The notes under the pieces: model-generated
The model's input: only the letters and a program-made list of their open reading frames with translations
Databases searched by the model: none
What the model was told of the DNA's origin: nothing
DNA from: Paraburkholderia acidipaludis NBRC 101816
GTDB lineage: Bacteria > Pseudomonadota > Gammaproteobacteria > Burkholderiales > Burkholderiaceae
Assembly (NCBI RefSeq): GCF_000684975.1
Contig: NZ_BAXZ01000009.1
Location: 124,001 to 188,000, forward strand
Length of the DNA stretch: 64,000 nt
Reading direction: 5' to 3'
Program-made: the position numbers and the translations under genes
Shown here: positions 1-8,660 of the stretch, in pieces
How positions within the stretch are numbered: the first letter of the stretch is position 1
Layout: each line of letters begins with the position of its first letter

Positions 1-90
1 TTCCGTCGACGGCTTGCGCGCGCCGCGGAGCTCGCTGCGCGGCTGAGGCCGTCGGCGCCGGACTTCCACAGAGCGAACAAGGAGCGGGCC

Positions 91-360
91 TTGATACAGA
101 ACTTCGACTTCAACGTGAACGGCAAGATCGAGCGGCTATGCGCGAGCCTTGCCGAAGACGGCTCGAATCGCGTGCTGATCAGTTACGCCGATACGGCGCG
201 CACGCTCGTGATCCTCGACGCTTCCGGCTTGTTCGGCACGCTCAAGGCCGAACTCGAGGAGCCCGACCGTTTGATTGCCCATGCCATCCGCAAGGCCGGG
301 AGCGAAGGGCTGATCGAACGCGCGATGGCGAGCGGGGAGATTCAGGAAGCGTCGCTCTAG
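91..360 (+). CDS. Small conserved hypothetical protein
   Basis: This 89-residue protein is not recognised. It is acidic to neutral, has no signal peptide, membrane segment or cysteine cluster, and reads as a small soluble alpha/beta protein. The start is taken as TTG at 91 because an AAGGAG ribosome-binding site sits six bases upstream (79-84). The same frame is open without a stop to the left edge, so the true start could lie outside the window. It is convergent with the downstream efflux gene and ends 58 bases from it. Function unknown. Confidence 0.55.
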   Translation: MIQNFDFNVNGKIERLCASLAEDGSNRVLISYADTARTLVILDASGLFGTLKAELEEPDRLIAHAIRKAGSEGLIERAMASGEIQEASL

Positions 361-418
361 GTCTCGTTGCGGCGATCCGGTACGATCCGGCGCGCGCGGC
401 TGCGCTCTCGCCCTGCCG

Positions 419-1903
419 CTATCCGTCGAGACGCGACGTCTCGAAGCGCGGCGCGTTCGCCTCCCGCGCCGGAGGATGCGCCGCCTCGGCTCTCACGAAC
501 CACGCCAGCCCCGCCGCGGTCAGCAGCAACGCCGTGGAGACGAGCGTTTCGGCGTGCAGGCCGGTCACGACCTGGACGGCCCCGCCGCTGCCCGTCAGGG
601 CGCCGAATGCCGCCACCCCCACCGCACCGCCCGCCTGCCGCGCCGTGTTGAGAAACGCCGAGGCCGTGCCCGCGCGGGCCGGCTCGACGCTCGCGAGCAC
701 GGCGGTCGTCATGGCGGGCACCGCCAGCCCCATTCCGGAAGGAATCAGCAGACACATCGCCATCAGGGCGGCGAGCGGCGTTGTCGCGCCGACGAGGCCA
801 AGCAAGGCATAGCCGCTGCCCGCCACAAGTGCGCCGACGATCATGGGCGCACGCGTGCCGAAGCGCGCGACGGCGTGGCCGCTGGCGATGTTCGAGAGCA
901 GGAATCCGGCGGTGAGCGGCACGAACGCGAGCCCGGCCTGCAACGGTGTTTCGCCGCGCGCGTGCTGCAGATAGAGCGCGAGCACGAAGACGGTGCCGTA
1001 ATAGGTGAGATTCACGCAGACGCCGAACAGCACGGCCGCGCTGAACGTGCGCTGGCGCAGCATGCCGAGCGGCAGCATGGGAGCGGCGATGCGCGATTCG
1101 AGGAAGACGAACGCGCAGCCGGCCAAGAGCGCCAGGGCGAAGCCTCCCGCCACGGCCGGATGCGCAAAGCCGAGCGGCCGCCACTCGATCACCGCTCCCG
1201 TGAAGGCCGTGAGCGCGACGACGGCAAGCAGCTGGCCGCGGATGTCGAGGCTGCGCACGGGGGCGCTGCGCTGCGGTTGGGGAACGGCGGCACCGGCCGC
1301 GAGACTGCGCCGCGGTGCGGGAATCCACGCAAGCGTTGCGGCGAGCCCGGCCGCGCAGAGCGGAAGATTAACGAGAAAGATGCTGCGCCAGCCGAACGCC
1401 GCGATCAGCAGCCCGCCCGCGACGGGTCCCGCCGCGATCGAAATCGCCCCTGCCGCCGTCCAGAAGCCCACGGCGCGCGCACGTAGCGTGCGATCGTGCC
1501 GGCATGCCTCGTTGAGAAGCGCCAGCGAGTTCGGCAGCATCATCGCGGCGCCTGCGCCCTGGACGGCGCGGGCGGCGATCAGCATGGACGGCTGGGCAGC
1601 AAGACCGCACGCGAGCGAGGCGAGCGCGAACACGACGAGCCCGGCGGCATACATGCGACGGGCGCCGTAGCGGTCGCCCAGCACGCCGCCGGAGAGCATC
1701 AGCACGGCGAAGGCGAGCGTATAGGCGTCGACGATCCACTGCAGGCGGGCGACGTTCGCGTGGAGATCGGTTGCGAGCCGCGCGAGCGCGATGTTGACGA
1801 TGGTCACGTCGAGCTGCGTGACGACGAAGCCCACGCTGACGGTCGCGACGATACGGGCGAGCGCGGGCGTGAAGCGGACGAGAGGGCGGTGGTCGGGTTT
1901 CAT
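419..1903 (-). CDS. MFS drug-efflux transporter, DHA2 (EmrB/QacA) family
   Basis: This 494-residue inner-membrane protein has about 14 hydrophobic segments, the usual size and topology of DHA2 proton-driven multidrug exporters. Visible family marks are LDVTIVNIAL in the first helix (residues 31-40, with Asp32), WIVDAYTL at 57-64, and the motif-A loop LGDRYGARR at about 75-83. The conserved GAGAAMMLPNSLALL stretch that follows is typical of the group. The substrate cannot be read from the sequence. No membrane-fusion or outer-membrane partner gene and no adjacent TetR/MarR repressor is present; the neighbour across the 190-base gap is the divergent response regulator at 2094. The ATG start at 1903 gives a normal N terminus. 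Confidence 0.88.
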   Translation of the reverse strand: MKPDHRPLVRFTPALARIVATVSVGFVVTQLDVTIVNIALARLATDLHANVARLQWIVDAYTLAFAVLMLSGGVLGDRYGARRMYAAGLVVFALASLACGLAAQPSMLIAARAVQGAGAAMMLPNSLALLNEACRHDRTLRARAVGFWTAAGAISIAAGPVAGGLLIAAFGWRSIFLVNLPLCAAGLAATLAWIPAPRRSLAAGAAVPQPQRSAPVRSLDIRGQLLAVVALTAFTGAVIEWRPLGFAHPAVAGGFALALLAGCAFVFLESRIAAPMLPLGMLRQRTFSAAVLFGVCVNLTYYGTVFVLALYLQHARGETPLQAGLAFVPLTAGFLLSNIASGHAVARFGTRAPMIVGALVAGSGYALLGLVGATTPLAALMAMCLLIPSGMGLAVPAMTTAVLASVEPARAGTASAFLNTARQAGGAVGVAAFGALTGSGGAVQVVTGLHAETLVSTALLLTAAGLAWFVRAEAAHPPAREANAPRFETSRLDG

Positions 1904-2093
1904 GCGTCCAATGTTAGGCGCGGGTTGGCCGCGACGTTTCAGCCTGATGTGAATCGTCGAATTCGGCGCGTCCGGCCCGGACTCGTGCTTCCGACTTTCG
2001 GAATCGTCTTATGGGCGCGTTTTGCACATCTCCACAGAATTGTGCCCACACCCATCCAACACCGACCCACTCGACCCATACGGGGGCTCACTT

Positions 2094-2813
2094 ATGCGGA
2101 TCGCGATACTGCAGCGCGATGCGGCTCAACGCGGCCAGATCGAACGCGTACTTGCCCAGAGCGGCCACACCTGCCTGCTCTTCAGCGACGGCTTTGCGTT
2201 GACCAAAGCGCTTGCCGCATCGACGGTCGACATGCTGGTGCTGGACTGGCAAGGCACGCGGCTATCCGGCGCCGAGGTGCTCAAGACCGTGCGCGCGGTG
2301 AACGGCTGCCATATCCCGGTGCTGTTCGCCTCGGAAGACGCTTCGGACGAGAGCGTCGTGCATGCTTTTTCCGTAGGCGCCGACGACTACGTCAGCCTGC
2401 CGGTTTGCGCTCCGGTGTTCGGGGCGCGCGTCAATGCCTTGCTGCGCCGCGCGTTTCCCGACCGTTTCGAATCGGCATCGTTCGACACGGGGCCCTACCA
2501 CTTCGACATGCGGCGCCAGTCGGTCACGGTAAACGGCAAGACGGTGCTGCTCTCCGGCACGCAGTACCGCCTTGCGTCGCTGTTCTTTGCCAACGTCGGG
2601 CGGCTGCTGTCACGTGACCATATCTATGCGGCGGTTTGGGGCCGCGAGCTGCAGACCTTGACACGCACGATCGACAGTCATGTGTCCCGCTTGCGCGTGC
2701 TGCTGGAAATCGACGATGAGAACGGCTACCGGTTGCAGCCCGTCTACAAGAGCGGCTACCGGCTGCTGCGCCTGCATGGCGGGGGCCGGTCGCTCGCGCG
2801 CGCCGCGGCGTGA
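2094..2813 (+). CDS. Orphan OmpR-type response regulator with atypical receiver
   Basis: This 239-residue protein has an N-terminal receiver domain (about 1-118) and a C-terminal OmpR/PhoB winged helix (about 135-230; ending KSGYRLLRL). The presumed phospho-acceptor is Asp51 in DMLVLDWQG. The receiver is unusual: the acidic pocket is QRD (7-9) rather than E/D-D-D, and the near-invariant Lys of the DYxxKP motif is Leu101 (DYVSLP). Phosphorylation-dependent switching may therefore be altered or lost. The ATG at 2094 was chosen over an upstream in-frame ATG at 2022 because MRIAILQ starts the first beta strand. No sensor kinase gene is adjacent. It is a DNA-binding regulator with unknown targets. 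Confidence 0.88.
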   Translation: MRIAILQRDAAQRGQIERVLAQSGHTCLLFSDGFALTKALAASTVDMLVLDWQGTRLSGAEVLKTVRAVNGCHIPVLFASEDASDESVVHAFSVGADDYVSLPVCAPVFGARVNALLRRAFPDRFESASFDTGPYHFDMRRQSVTVNGKTVLLSGTQYRLASLFFANVGRLLSRDHIYAAVWGRELQTLTRTIDSHVSRLRVLLEIDDENGYRLQPVYKSGYRLLRLHGGGRSLARAAA

Positions 2814-2837
2814 GGGGCCGCGTTGATGCCGCAGGCA

Positions 2838-2874
2838 TAAAAAAACCGGCGGTTCATTTCACACCGCCGGTTTT
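2838..2874. terminator. Bidirectional intrinsic terminator
   Basis: An 8-bp stem, CCGGCGGT (2846-2853) with ACCGCCGG (2863-2870), has a 9-base loop, an A-run on its left and TTTT on its right. It lies between the convergent response-regulator gene and the small gene at 2896-3183 and can serve both strands. Confidence 0.85.
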
Positions 2875-2895
2875 ATCTGGATTCGAACCGGGAGT

Positions 2896-3183
2896 TTAGC
2901 GAGCGAGGCCCAGTCCCTGCAGCACGGCGTTGCCTTCCCGGGTCAGGCGGATCTGCGCGGCGCCCGCGGCTTCGCTGGGTACCGCTTCCACCAGCCCGGC
3001 TTCCCGAAGCGTCGGGATTTCCGGCTTGGCATGTGCGTCGATAGGCGCGTGCAGGAGCAGCAACAGCGTTGCCAGTTCGTGGTGGCTCAAGAGCCGGCGC
3101 AGCATCGTGCGTTTTGCGGGTTTCGCCGCAACTGTGCTCACGTTGTTCAATGCGTCCTGCCTGGTCGGTTCAAGCCTGCTCAC
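2896..3183 (-). CDS. Small hypothetical protein, possibly winged-helix-like
   Basis: This 95-residue protein starts at GTG 3183, supported by an AGGAGGT ribosome-binding site five bases upstream. The N-terminal 30 residues are basic and low in hydrophobics. The rest (LSHHELATLLLLLHAP, then TLREAGLVE and RLTREGNAVLQGLG) resembles the helix-strand pattern at the end of a small winged-helix domain, such as MarR/PadR-like proteins, but is too short for a confident family call. There is no signal peptide. It is monocistronic, ends at a shared terminator, and its function is unknown; a DNA-binding role is inference only. Confidence 0.6.
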   Translation of the reverse strand: MSRLEPTRQDALNNVSTVAAKPAKRTMLRRLLSHHELATLLLLLHAPIDAHAKPEIPTLREAGLVEAVPSEAAGAAQIRLTREGNAVLQGLGLAR

Positions 3184-3323
3184 GGGTACCTCCTGCTGCG
3201 TTTCTCTTCGGTCAGCGGATGATGCGGACGAAGACTTAAGCGATTCTTAAAACGGCCCCGCGAAAATGTGTCGCCGTGCTACACGACGTTACAGCGCGTA
3301 GCCGGATGTAACGCGCCGCCCTG

Positions 3324-3656
3324 TCAAGGTGCACAGGTTTTGCTGGCGGCCTCGATCCAGAGATTGGACGTGTGGCGTTTGCCGGCGTAGAAGCGGTACG
3401 TCGTGGTGCCGTTGTCGGCGCGGATCTTGATCACGTTCGAGTCGCCGAAATCGAGCATCTGGCCCTCGGGCAGCGGCGTGGTCTGGAAGCTTGCGCCATG
3501 TCGCGACGCCTCTACCGTCAAGCATGCGACCACGTCCTGGACCGACCGGCTGGTCGTCGTGTCGATCACGGGCTGACCGGAATCCGGGTTGCTCTGGAAC
3601 CAGGCGCAGGCGCCCAGCGTGAGCGAAAAGGCAAGCGGCAAGACAAACTTCTTCAT
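3324..3656 (-). CDS. Predicted small lipoprotein
   Basis: This 110-residue protein has a lipoprotein signal: a basic start (MKK), a hydrophobic stretch and a lipobox LGAC with the lipidated Cys at residue 17. The mature part has two further cysteines (Cys45 and near the C terminus, KTCAP) that could form a disulfide, which fits a periplasm-facing protein. An AGGAGAGA ribosome-binding site precedes the ATG. It is monocistronic and the family is not recognised. It is probably an outer-membrane-anchored envelope protein of unknown role. Confidence 0.72.
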   Translation of the reverse strand: MKKFVLPLAFSLTLGACAWFQSNPDSGQPVIDTTTSRSVQDVVACLTVEASRHGASFQTTPLPEGQMLDFGDSNVIKIRADNGTTTYRFYAGKRHTSNLWIEAASKTCAP

Positions 3657-3930
3657 ATCTCTCCTGAGAAATACGCGCGGCGTGTCGCGTGGGGCCCGGT
3701 TGGCCCGGAGCCAGCCGAAAGCAGCCGGAAATTATATCGGCAGCACGCGGCGTGCCGGGTCCGGCCGGGCACGGAGTTTTCGCTTCGGCAGGTTGCGCAG
3801 GCACGAGTGTTGCGGCCTCGCGACTGTCAGATTCCGGGTGAGCAAGCAGTCACACAACTTCCTATATTGCGAGATAGACTATCTGAGAGGTGCCGTTCCG
3901 TGATCTGGCGAGACGTCAGGGAGAATACAC

Positions 3931-6900
3931 ATGAACCGCCCGTCGATCCGCTTTCCTCTTCGTACTGTCGGCGCGGGCTCGCTTTTGCGATGGGTCAAGT
4001 GGGGATTCGTTGTCGGGTTCCTCATGGCCGTCGTCATCATTGCGCGCCTGATCCAGATCGAAATCGACACCTCGCGTCTGCAGGCGCGGTATCTGTCCGA
4101 ATTGACGCGCGACATCGGCTACACCGTCGAGAGCGGCCCTAGCCACCGCATCCGTTTCCCCACTACCAACGGCCCCTATGACGTGCGGCTCGGCTATGCC
4201 GAACTGCCGGCGTTCGAGCAGCGTCTCGAGGCACGCGGCTTTGTCGTCGCGGAGCAGGTGCGCGATTCGGAGCGCATGCTCTCGCTCGCCGACGAAGGTC
4301 TCTTTCTCCCCTATGAAGAAAAGGACCAGGCGGGCGTCGCGCTGCGCGACGCCGACGGCGCCATGCTGTTTCATACGCGCTACCCGCAGCGCGCCTACGA
4401 GAACTTCGCCGCCGTGCCGCCGCTCGTGCGCGATTCGCTGACGTTCATCGAAGACAAATACCTGCTCGCCGAGGATCAGCCGAACCGCAATCCCGCCATC
4501 GACTGGGGCCGCTTCAGCCGCGCGCTCGTCGATCAGGGTGCGCGCCTCGTGAATCGTCATCAGCACATGCCGGGCGGCAGCACGCTCGCCACGCAGATCG
4601 AAAAGTTCCGCCACTCGGACGGCGGACGCACGGCGACGCCGCCCGAGAAACTGCGGCAGATCGCGTCGGCTTCGGTGCGCGCCTACCTGAACGGTCCGCA
4701 GACCATGCCGGCGCGCCAGCAGATTCTCGTCCACTACCTGAATTCGGTGCCGCTTTCGGCGAAGCCGGGCGTGGGCGAAGTGAACGGTCTCGGCGACGGC
4801 CTCGCCGCCTGGTATGGCCGCGACTTCCGCGACGTCAATCGCATCCTGAGCCAGCCGGTCACGGCCGCCACGCTCGACGAACAGGCGCTTGCGTTCCGCC
4901 AGGTGCTTTCGCTCCTGATCGCGCAGCGCGCGCCGTCGTACTTCCTGCAGCACGACAACGCCGCGCTCGCGAAGCTCACGGACAGCTATCTGCGTCTGCT
5001 GGCGAGCGGCGGCGTGATCACGCCCGCGCTGCGCGACGCCGCGCTCGCGACGCAGCTGACGTTCGACACCTCGCCGCCGCCGCGCACGAGCGCGACGGCG
5101 TCTTATGCCGACCGCAAGGCCGTGCTCACGCTGCGCACGCAACTGATGCAGACGCTCGGCCTGAAGACGCTCTACGACGTCGACCGCCTCGACCTCACCG
5201 CCACGGCGACGCTCGACGACAGCGTGCAGCAGGCCGTGAGCCAGCGTCTTGCCGCCGCGACGACGAAGGACGGCGCGCGCGCGGCCGGGCTCGTCGGCTT
5301 CGAGATGCTGCAGCCCTGGGACGATCCTTCGAAGATCGCGTACAGCTTCACGCTGTTCGAGCGGCGCAACGGCGAGAACCTCGTGCGCGTGCAGACCGAC
5401 AGCGTGAACCAGCCGTTCGACATCAATTCGGGCGCGCGCCTGAATCTGGGCTCGACGGCGAAGCTGCGCACGCTCATCACCTACCTGCAGATCGTGAGCG
5501 ACCTGCACGCGAAGTACGCGGCGCTCGACAGCAAGGAGCTGCAAGCGATCCAGCCCGACCCCAGCGACGCGCTCTCGCGCTGGGCGCTCGATTATCTCTC
5601 GAAGACGGACGACCGCTCGCTGCAGGCCATGCTCGAAGCGGCGGTGCAGCGCAAGTACTCGGCGAATCCGGGCGAGACGTTCTACACGGGCGGCGGCGCG
5701 CAGACCTTCAACAACTTCGAGTCGAGCGACAACGCGCAGATTCTCACGGTGCAGCGCGCGTTCCAGCATTCGGTGAACCTGGTGTTCGTGCGGCTGATGC
5801 GAGACATCGTCCACTACGAGATGATCCAGACATCGGGACCGCCTTCGCAATGGTTCGATGATCCGAACGTGCGCCGCGCCTACCTCACGCGTTTCGCCGA
5901 CGGCGAGAGCCAGGTGTACATGAAGCGCTTCTACACGCGCTACCAGGGCATGAGCATCGACGACGCCGTCGCGACCCTGCTGCAGCACACGCGCAAGGGG
6001 CCGGCGCGCATTGCGACGGTGCTGCGCAGCACCGTGCCGGACGGGTCGCAGACGTGGTTCAACGCGCAGATGCGCGCGCAACTGAAGGGCACGAAGTTCC
6101 AGTGGCTCGACGACGAAGACCTTGCGAAATACTACGAAAAGTACGCGATCGACCGTTTCAACCTCAACGACCGCGGCTATATCGCAGGCGTGCATCCGCT
6201 GGAACTGTGGCTCGTGAACTATCTGCGCCAGCATCCCGACGCGACGCTTCCGCAGGTGCAGCAGGACAGCAAGGACGTGCGGCTCTACACGTACAGCTGG
6301 CTCTTCAAGACCCGCTACTACGCGACGCAGAACCGCCGCATCCGCCACATGATCGAGCTGCACGCCTATGACGCGATCGGCAAATCGTGGCGCGAGCTCG
6401 GCTATCCGTTCGACAACATCACGCCGTCGTATGGGGCGGCCATCGGTGCGTCGGGCGACCGGCCCGCGGCGCTGGCCCAGTTGATTGGCCTCGTGGCGAG
6501 CGACGGGCAGAAGCTGCCGACGCATAGCTTCGAATCGCTCGACTTCGCGCGCGGCACGCCTTACGCAACGCGTTTCGTGCACGCGGATGTGAAGCCGCAG
6601 CCGCTGATCTCGCCGGAGATCACGCAGGTCGTGCGCGAGCTGCTGGATTCGGTGGTGCAAGGCGGCACGGCGAAGCGTCTCGCCGACGGCATGACGTTCT
6701 CCGACGGCCATACGCTGCCGGTGTACGGCAAGACCGGCACGGGCGACCAGCGCTTCAACGTCTATGCATCGGGCGCGCGGCTGATCGAGTCGCGCAAGGT
6801 GAACCGCTGCGCGACCTTCGTGTTCGTGATCGGCGACCGCTACTACGGCACGATCACGGCGTGGGTCCACGAGCCGTATGCGGCGCGCTACACGTTCACG

Positions 6901-7107
6901 AGCGCGATGGCGGTGCAGCTGCTCAAGTCGATGGCGCCGGAGCTGCAGCCTTTGCTCGACCCGCAGGCGGCGCCCGCGGCACCGGCGGCCGGCGGAGCGC
7001 AGACGGCGGCGAAAAGCGGGCCGATGCCGGTGACGCTGCCCGGTCCGCAGCCGGTTACGCTGCGTCAAATTTCCTGGCAGGTGATCTCGGGGGATGCGGA
7101 CCGGTAG
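3931..7107 (+). CDS. Divergent class A penicillin-binding-like protein (GT51 + transpeptidase)
   Basis: This 1058-residue protein has one N-terminal membrane segment (about 24-42), a GT51 glycosyltransferase-like domain (about 150-300) and a transpeptidase domain (about 490-970). Transpeptidase motifs are present: SxxK in GSTAK (Ser508, Lys511), SVN (614-616) and KTGT (934-937). The spacing between them is far larger than usual, implying insertions. The GT51 motifs are weak: EDKYLL at 174-179 keeps the Glu but lacks the usual Phe and His, GGSTLATQ (215-222) replaces GGSTITQQ, and the RKxxE motif reads EKLRQ (239-243), with Gln at the second catalytic Glu position. The likely role is periplasmic peptidoglycan synthesis or remodelling. 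Polymerase activity is doubtful, and no cell-wall gene is adjacent. Confidence 0.8.
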   Translation: MNRPSIRFPLRTVGAGSLLRWVKWGFVVGFLMAVVIIARLIQIEIDTSRLQARYLSELTRDIGYTVESGPSHRIRFPTTNGPYDVRLGYAELPAFEQRLEARGFVVAEQVRDSERMLSLADEGLFLPYEEKDQAGVALRDADGAMLFHTRYPQRAYENFAAVPPLVRDSLTFIEDKYLLAEDQPNRNPAIDWGRFSRALVDQGARLVNRHQHMPGGSTLATQIEKFRHSDGGRTATPPEKLRQIASASVRAYLNGPQTMPARQQILVHYLNSVPLSAKPGVGEVNGLGDGLAAWYGRDFRDVNRILSQPVTAATLDEQALAFRQVLSLLIAQRAPSYFLQHDNAALAKLTDSYLRLLASGGVITPALRDAALATQLTFDTSPPPRTSATASYADRKAVLTLRTQLMQTLGLKTLYDVDRLDLTATATLDDSVQQAVSQRLAAATTKDGARAAGLVGFEMLQPWDDPSKIAYSFTLFERRNGENLVRVQTDSVNQPFDINSGARLNLGSTAKLRTLITYLQIVSDLHAKYAALDSKELQAIQPDPSDALSRWALDYLSKTDDRSLQAMLEAAVQRKYSANPGETFYTGGGAQTFNNFESSDNAQILTVQRAFQHSVNLVFVRLMRDIVHYEMIQTSGPPSQWFDDPNVRRAYLTRFADGESQVYMKRFYTRYQGMSIDDAVATLLQHTRKGPARIATVLRSTVPDGSQTWFNAQMRAQLKGTKFQWLDDEDLAKYYEKYAIDRFNLNDRGYIAGVHPLELWLVNYLRQHPDATLPQVQQDSKDVRLYTYSWLFKTRYYATQNRRIRHMIELHAYDAIGKSWRELGYPFDNITPSYGAAIGASGDRPAALAQLIGLVASDGQKLPTHSFESLDFARGTPYATRFVHADVKPQPLISPEITQVVRELLDSVVQGGTAKRLADGMTFSDGHTLPVYGKTGTGDQRFNVYASGARLIESRKVNRCATFVFVIGDRYYGTITAWVHEPYAARYTFTSAMAVQLLKSMAPELQPLLDPQAAPAAPAAGGAQTAAKSGPMPVTLPGPQPVTLRQISWQVISGDADR

Positions 7108-7145
7108 TCTCGACCGCGCTTGATACGGATAAAAGCAAGCCGCTG

Positions 7146-7175
7146 AAAGAGAGGCGCCGAACGGCGCCTCTCTTT
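7146..7175. terminator. Bidirectional intrinsic terminator
   Basis: A perfect 13-bp inverted repeat AAAGAGAGGCGCC / GGCGCCTCTCTTT closes a GAAC tetraloop, with A-rich and T-rich ends. It sits between the convergent penicillin-binding-like gene and the glycine-zipper lipoprotein gene. Confidence 0.88.
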
Positions 7176-7186
7176 CATTTCGAAGC

Positions 7187-7702
7187 TCAGTACGTGCCGG
7201 CGGGCGGCGGGGGCGGCGAACCCGGGGGCGGCGGCGGCAGATACCGCTGCGCTTGCTGCGGCTGCGTCGTCACCATACGGCCCTGAACGGGAATCCGGTT
7301 GCCGTTCGCATACATGCACTGCATATAGGCGTAGTCATAGCGGCGCTGCACGTCGTAGGCCGAGCCCTGGGCGCTGCCCATACCGACCGCGCTACCCGCG
7401 AGCAGGCCCGCGCCCGCGCCGATCGCCGCGCCCTGGCCGCCGCCGAACGCCGCACCCGCCGCGGCGCCGAGCGCCGTGCCCACCACGGCGCTGCCGACTG
7501 CGCTATTGGTTGCCGCCTGATTGCTGCCTTCGCCGCCCACCTGCTGGTAGGCGAAGCCGCGGCAGTTGGCGTCGTCGGCGCGGAACTGGTCGAAGGTCTT
7601 GCCGCTGCCCGGCAATGCCATCACGCTCGGCCCCTGCGGGACGACGGCACACGCGCTCAGCAAACCCGCCGTGGCGAGGAGCGCAAGATAAGTGGTCTTC
7701 AT
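7187..7702 (-). CDS. Glycine-zipper outer-membrane lipoprotein
   Basis: This 171-residue protein has a lipoprotein signal with lipobox LLSAC (Cys18). A central Gly/Ala-rich segment (about 70-113, repeated GxxxG/AxxxG steps such as GTALGAAAGAAFGGG) is the glycine-zipper signature seen in SlyB/Omp-associated lipoproteins. A conserved Cys pair (ANCRGF near 47 and MQCMY near 130) and a proline-rich tail (PPPPPGSPPPPP) follow. It is probably an envelope-associated structural or stress lipoprotein; the exact function is unknown. It is followed by a strong terminator and is probably monocistronic, 25 bases from the next gene upstream on the same strand. Confidence 0.8.
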   Translation of the reverse strand: MKTTYLALLATAGLLSACAVVPQGPSVMALPGSGKTFDQFRADDANCRGFAYQQVGGEGSNQAATNSAVGSAVVGTALGAAAGAAFGGGQGAAIGAGAGLLAGSAVGMGSAQGSAYDVQRRYDYAYMQCMYANGNRIPVQGRMVTTQPQQAQRYLPPPPPGSPPPPPAGTY

Positions 7703-7727
7703 GTGCAGCTCGATATCGTCAAAAGGT

Positions 7728-8105
7728 TCAGTTTCCGGGTGCCGTTTGCGCGGGAACCGCGCGCCAGCCCGACGAGCACTGCTTCACGTAGGGATAGTAG
7801 GTTTGGGTGGCGTCGCAGTAGTACCACGTGTCGTCGCCGCCGCCGCCCGGCCCGCCCGGGTCTTGCGAATACGACGGGTCGGGCGCGCCTCCTTGGGGCT
7901 GGCCCTGCTCGACGTAGTCCGGCGCCTGGGGCGGCGGCGCGACCACCACGGGTGCCGGCGCGTAGTAGTACGGCACGGGCGCGACGGGGTAATACCATGG
8001 ACCGCCGACGCCGACGTAGACGCCGACATGCGACGCATGCGCTGCGCCGCTCACGCACGCGATGGCAGTCGCGGCGGCCCCGAGTAACAGTTTCGACCTT
8101 CTCAC
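7728..8105 (-). CDS. Secreted Pro/Tyr-rich hypothetical protein
   Basis: This protein of about 125 residues starts at GTG 8105, chosen because GGAGAGA lies five bases upstream and because the next residues (RRSK then a long hydrophobic run ending AHA) form a standard Sec signal peptide. A longer frame opens at 8144 but would bury the signal. The mature part is rich in Pro, Tyr, Val and Gly (WYYPVAPVPYYYAPAP) with two cysteines in the C-terminal third (WYYCD, KQCSSGW). Proteins of this kind are common in Burkholderiaceae envelopes; the function is unknown. It could be cotranscribed with the glycine-zipper lipoprotein 25 bases downstream. Confidence 0.72.
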   Translation of the reverse strand: MRRSKLLLGAAATAIACVSGAAHASHVGVYVGVGGPWYYPVAPVPYYYAPAPVVVAPPPQAPDYVEQGQPQGGAPDPSYSQDPGGPGGGGDDTWYYCDATQTYYPYVKQCSSGWRAVPAQTAPGN

Positions 8106-8660
8106 AACGATCTCTCCAGAGCGACAGGCGATGTGCGGACGCACACGCCATTCGATTATCGAACGCTATGACAACCCCGGGGCCAATGCAATTACCTGAA
8201 TTGCACTGTTTTTTCGAGTTGTTACAGGGGACGGATGGTCTGCCGCAATTTCAGGCGATGGGGGCCGTATCGGCGCGCAACCTCGCGCATCGTGGCGCGA
8301 TCGGCGGTTATAGGGCGTTTTGAAAGGAAATTGTCGGTAACACTCCGGGGCGCGGCCGGCGCGCGCCAAAGAAAGCGGCATTGCCTTGCCCCCTCAAAAA
8401 ACCCCCTTGTTGAAACGTTTGCGTTATCGAAAACCCCTGGTCAAGTCGCCTGGCAGCGGGCCGATAAGACGTAGGTAGGACATGCCGCCAGGGAGCGCAG
8501 TACCGGACAAGAAGCATGTCCCGCCATCGGTAAATCGCGTGCAACACAGGGCGACCTCAGAGCGCCCATGAACAACAGATGAGAGAACCGCTTGTCAACC
8601 GGCAGGCGGCACACGGATTCCCTATCGATCCGACTGTGAACATTTGCGAGGGAAAAAACG
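8106..8660. other. Gene-free 555-base divergent intergenic region
   Basis: No convincing coding frame is present. The region carries the upstream side of the Pro/Tyr-rich gene on the left and the FliA-type promoter of the chemotaxis operon on the right (8441-8467), leaving a 5' untranslated leader of roughly 190 bases before the MCP start codon. No riboswitch or strong hairpin was recognised in the leader. Confidence 0.6.
8441..8467 (+). promoter_or_regulatory. Sigma-28 (FliA) promoter of the chemotaxis operon
   Basis: TCAAGTCG - 11 bases - GCCGATAA matches the FliA consensus TAAAGTTT-N11-GCCGATAA, with a perfect -10 element and correct spacing. It points at the MCP gene starting at 8661. 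This places the operon in the flagellar late-gene (motility) regulon. Confidence 0.82.

Noticed and set aside
1..46. A 14-codon frame ending in TGA at the left edge, as the tail of an upstream gene
   Set aside because: Too short to support, and the competing frame continuous with the gene at 91-360 is also open there.
3916..7068. A 1050-residue open frame antisense to the penicillin-binding-like gene
   Set aside because: The translation is Arg/His/Ala-rich with no domain, as expected of antisense frames in GC-rich coding DNA; the plus-strand frame has intact transpeptidase motifs.
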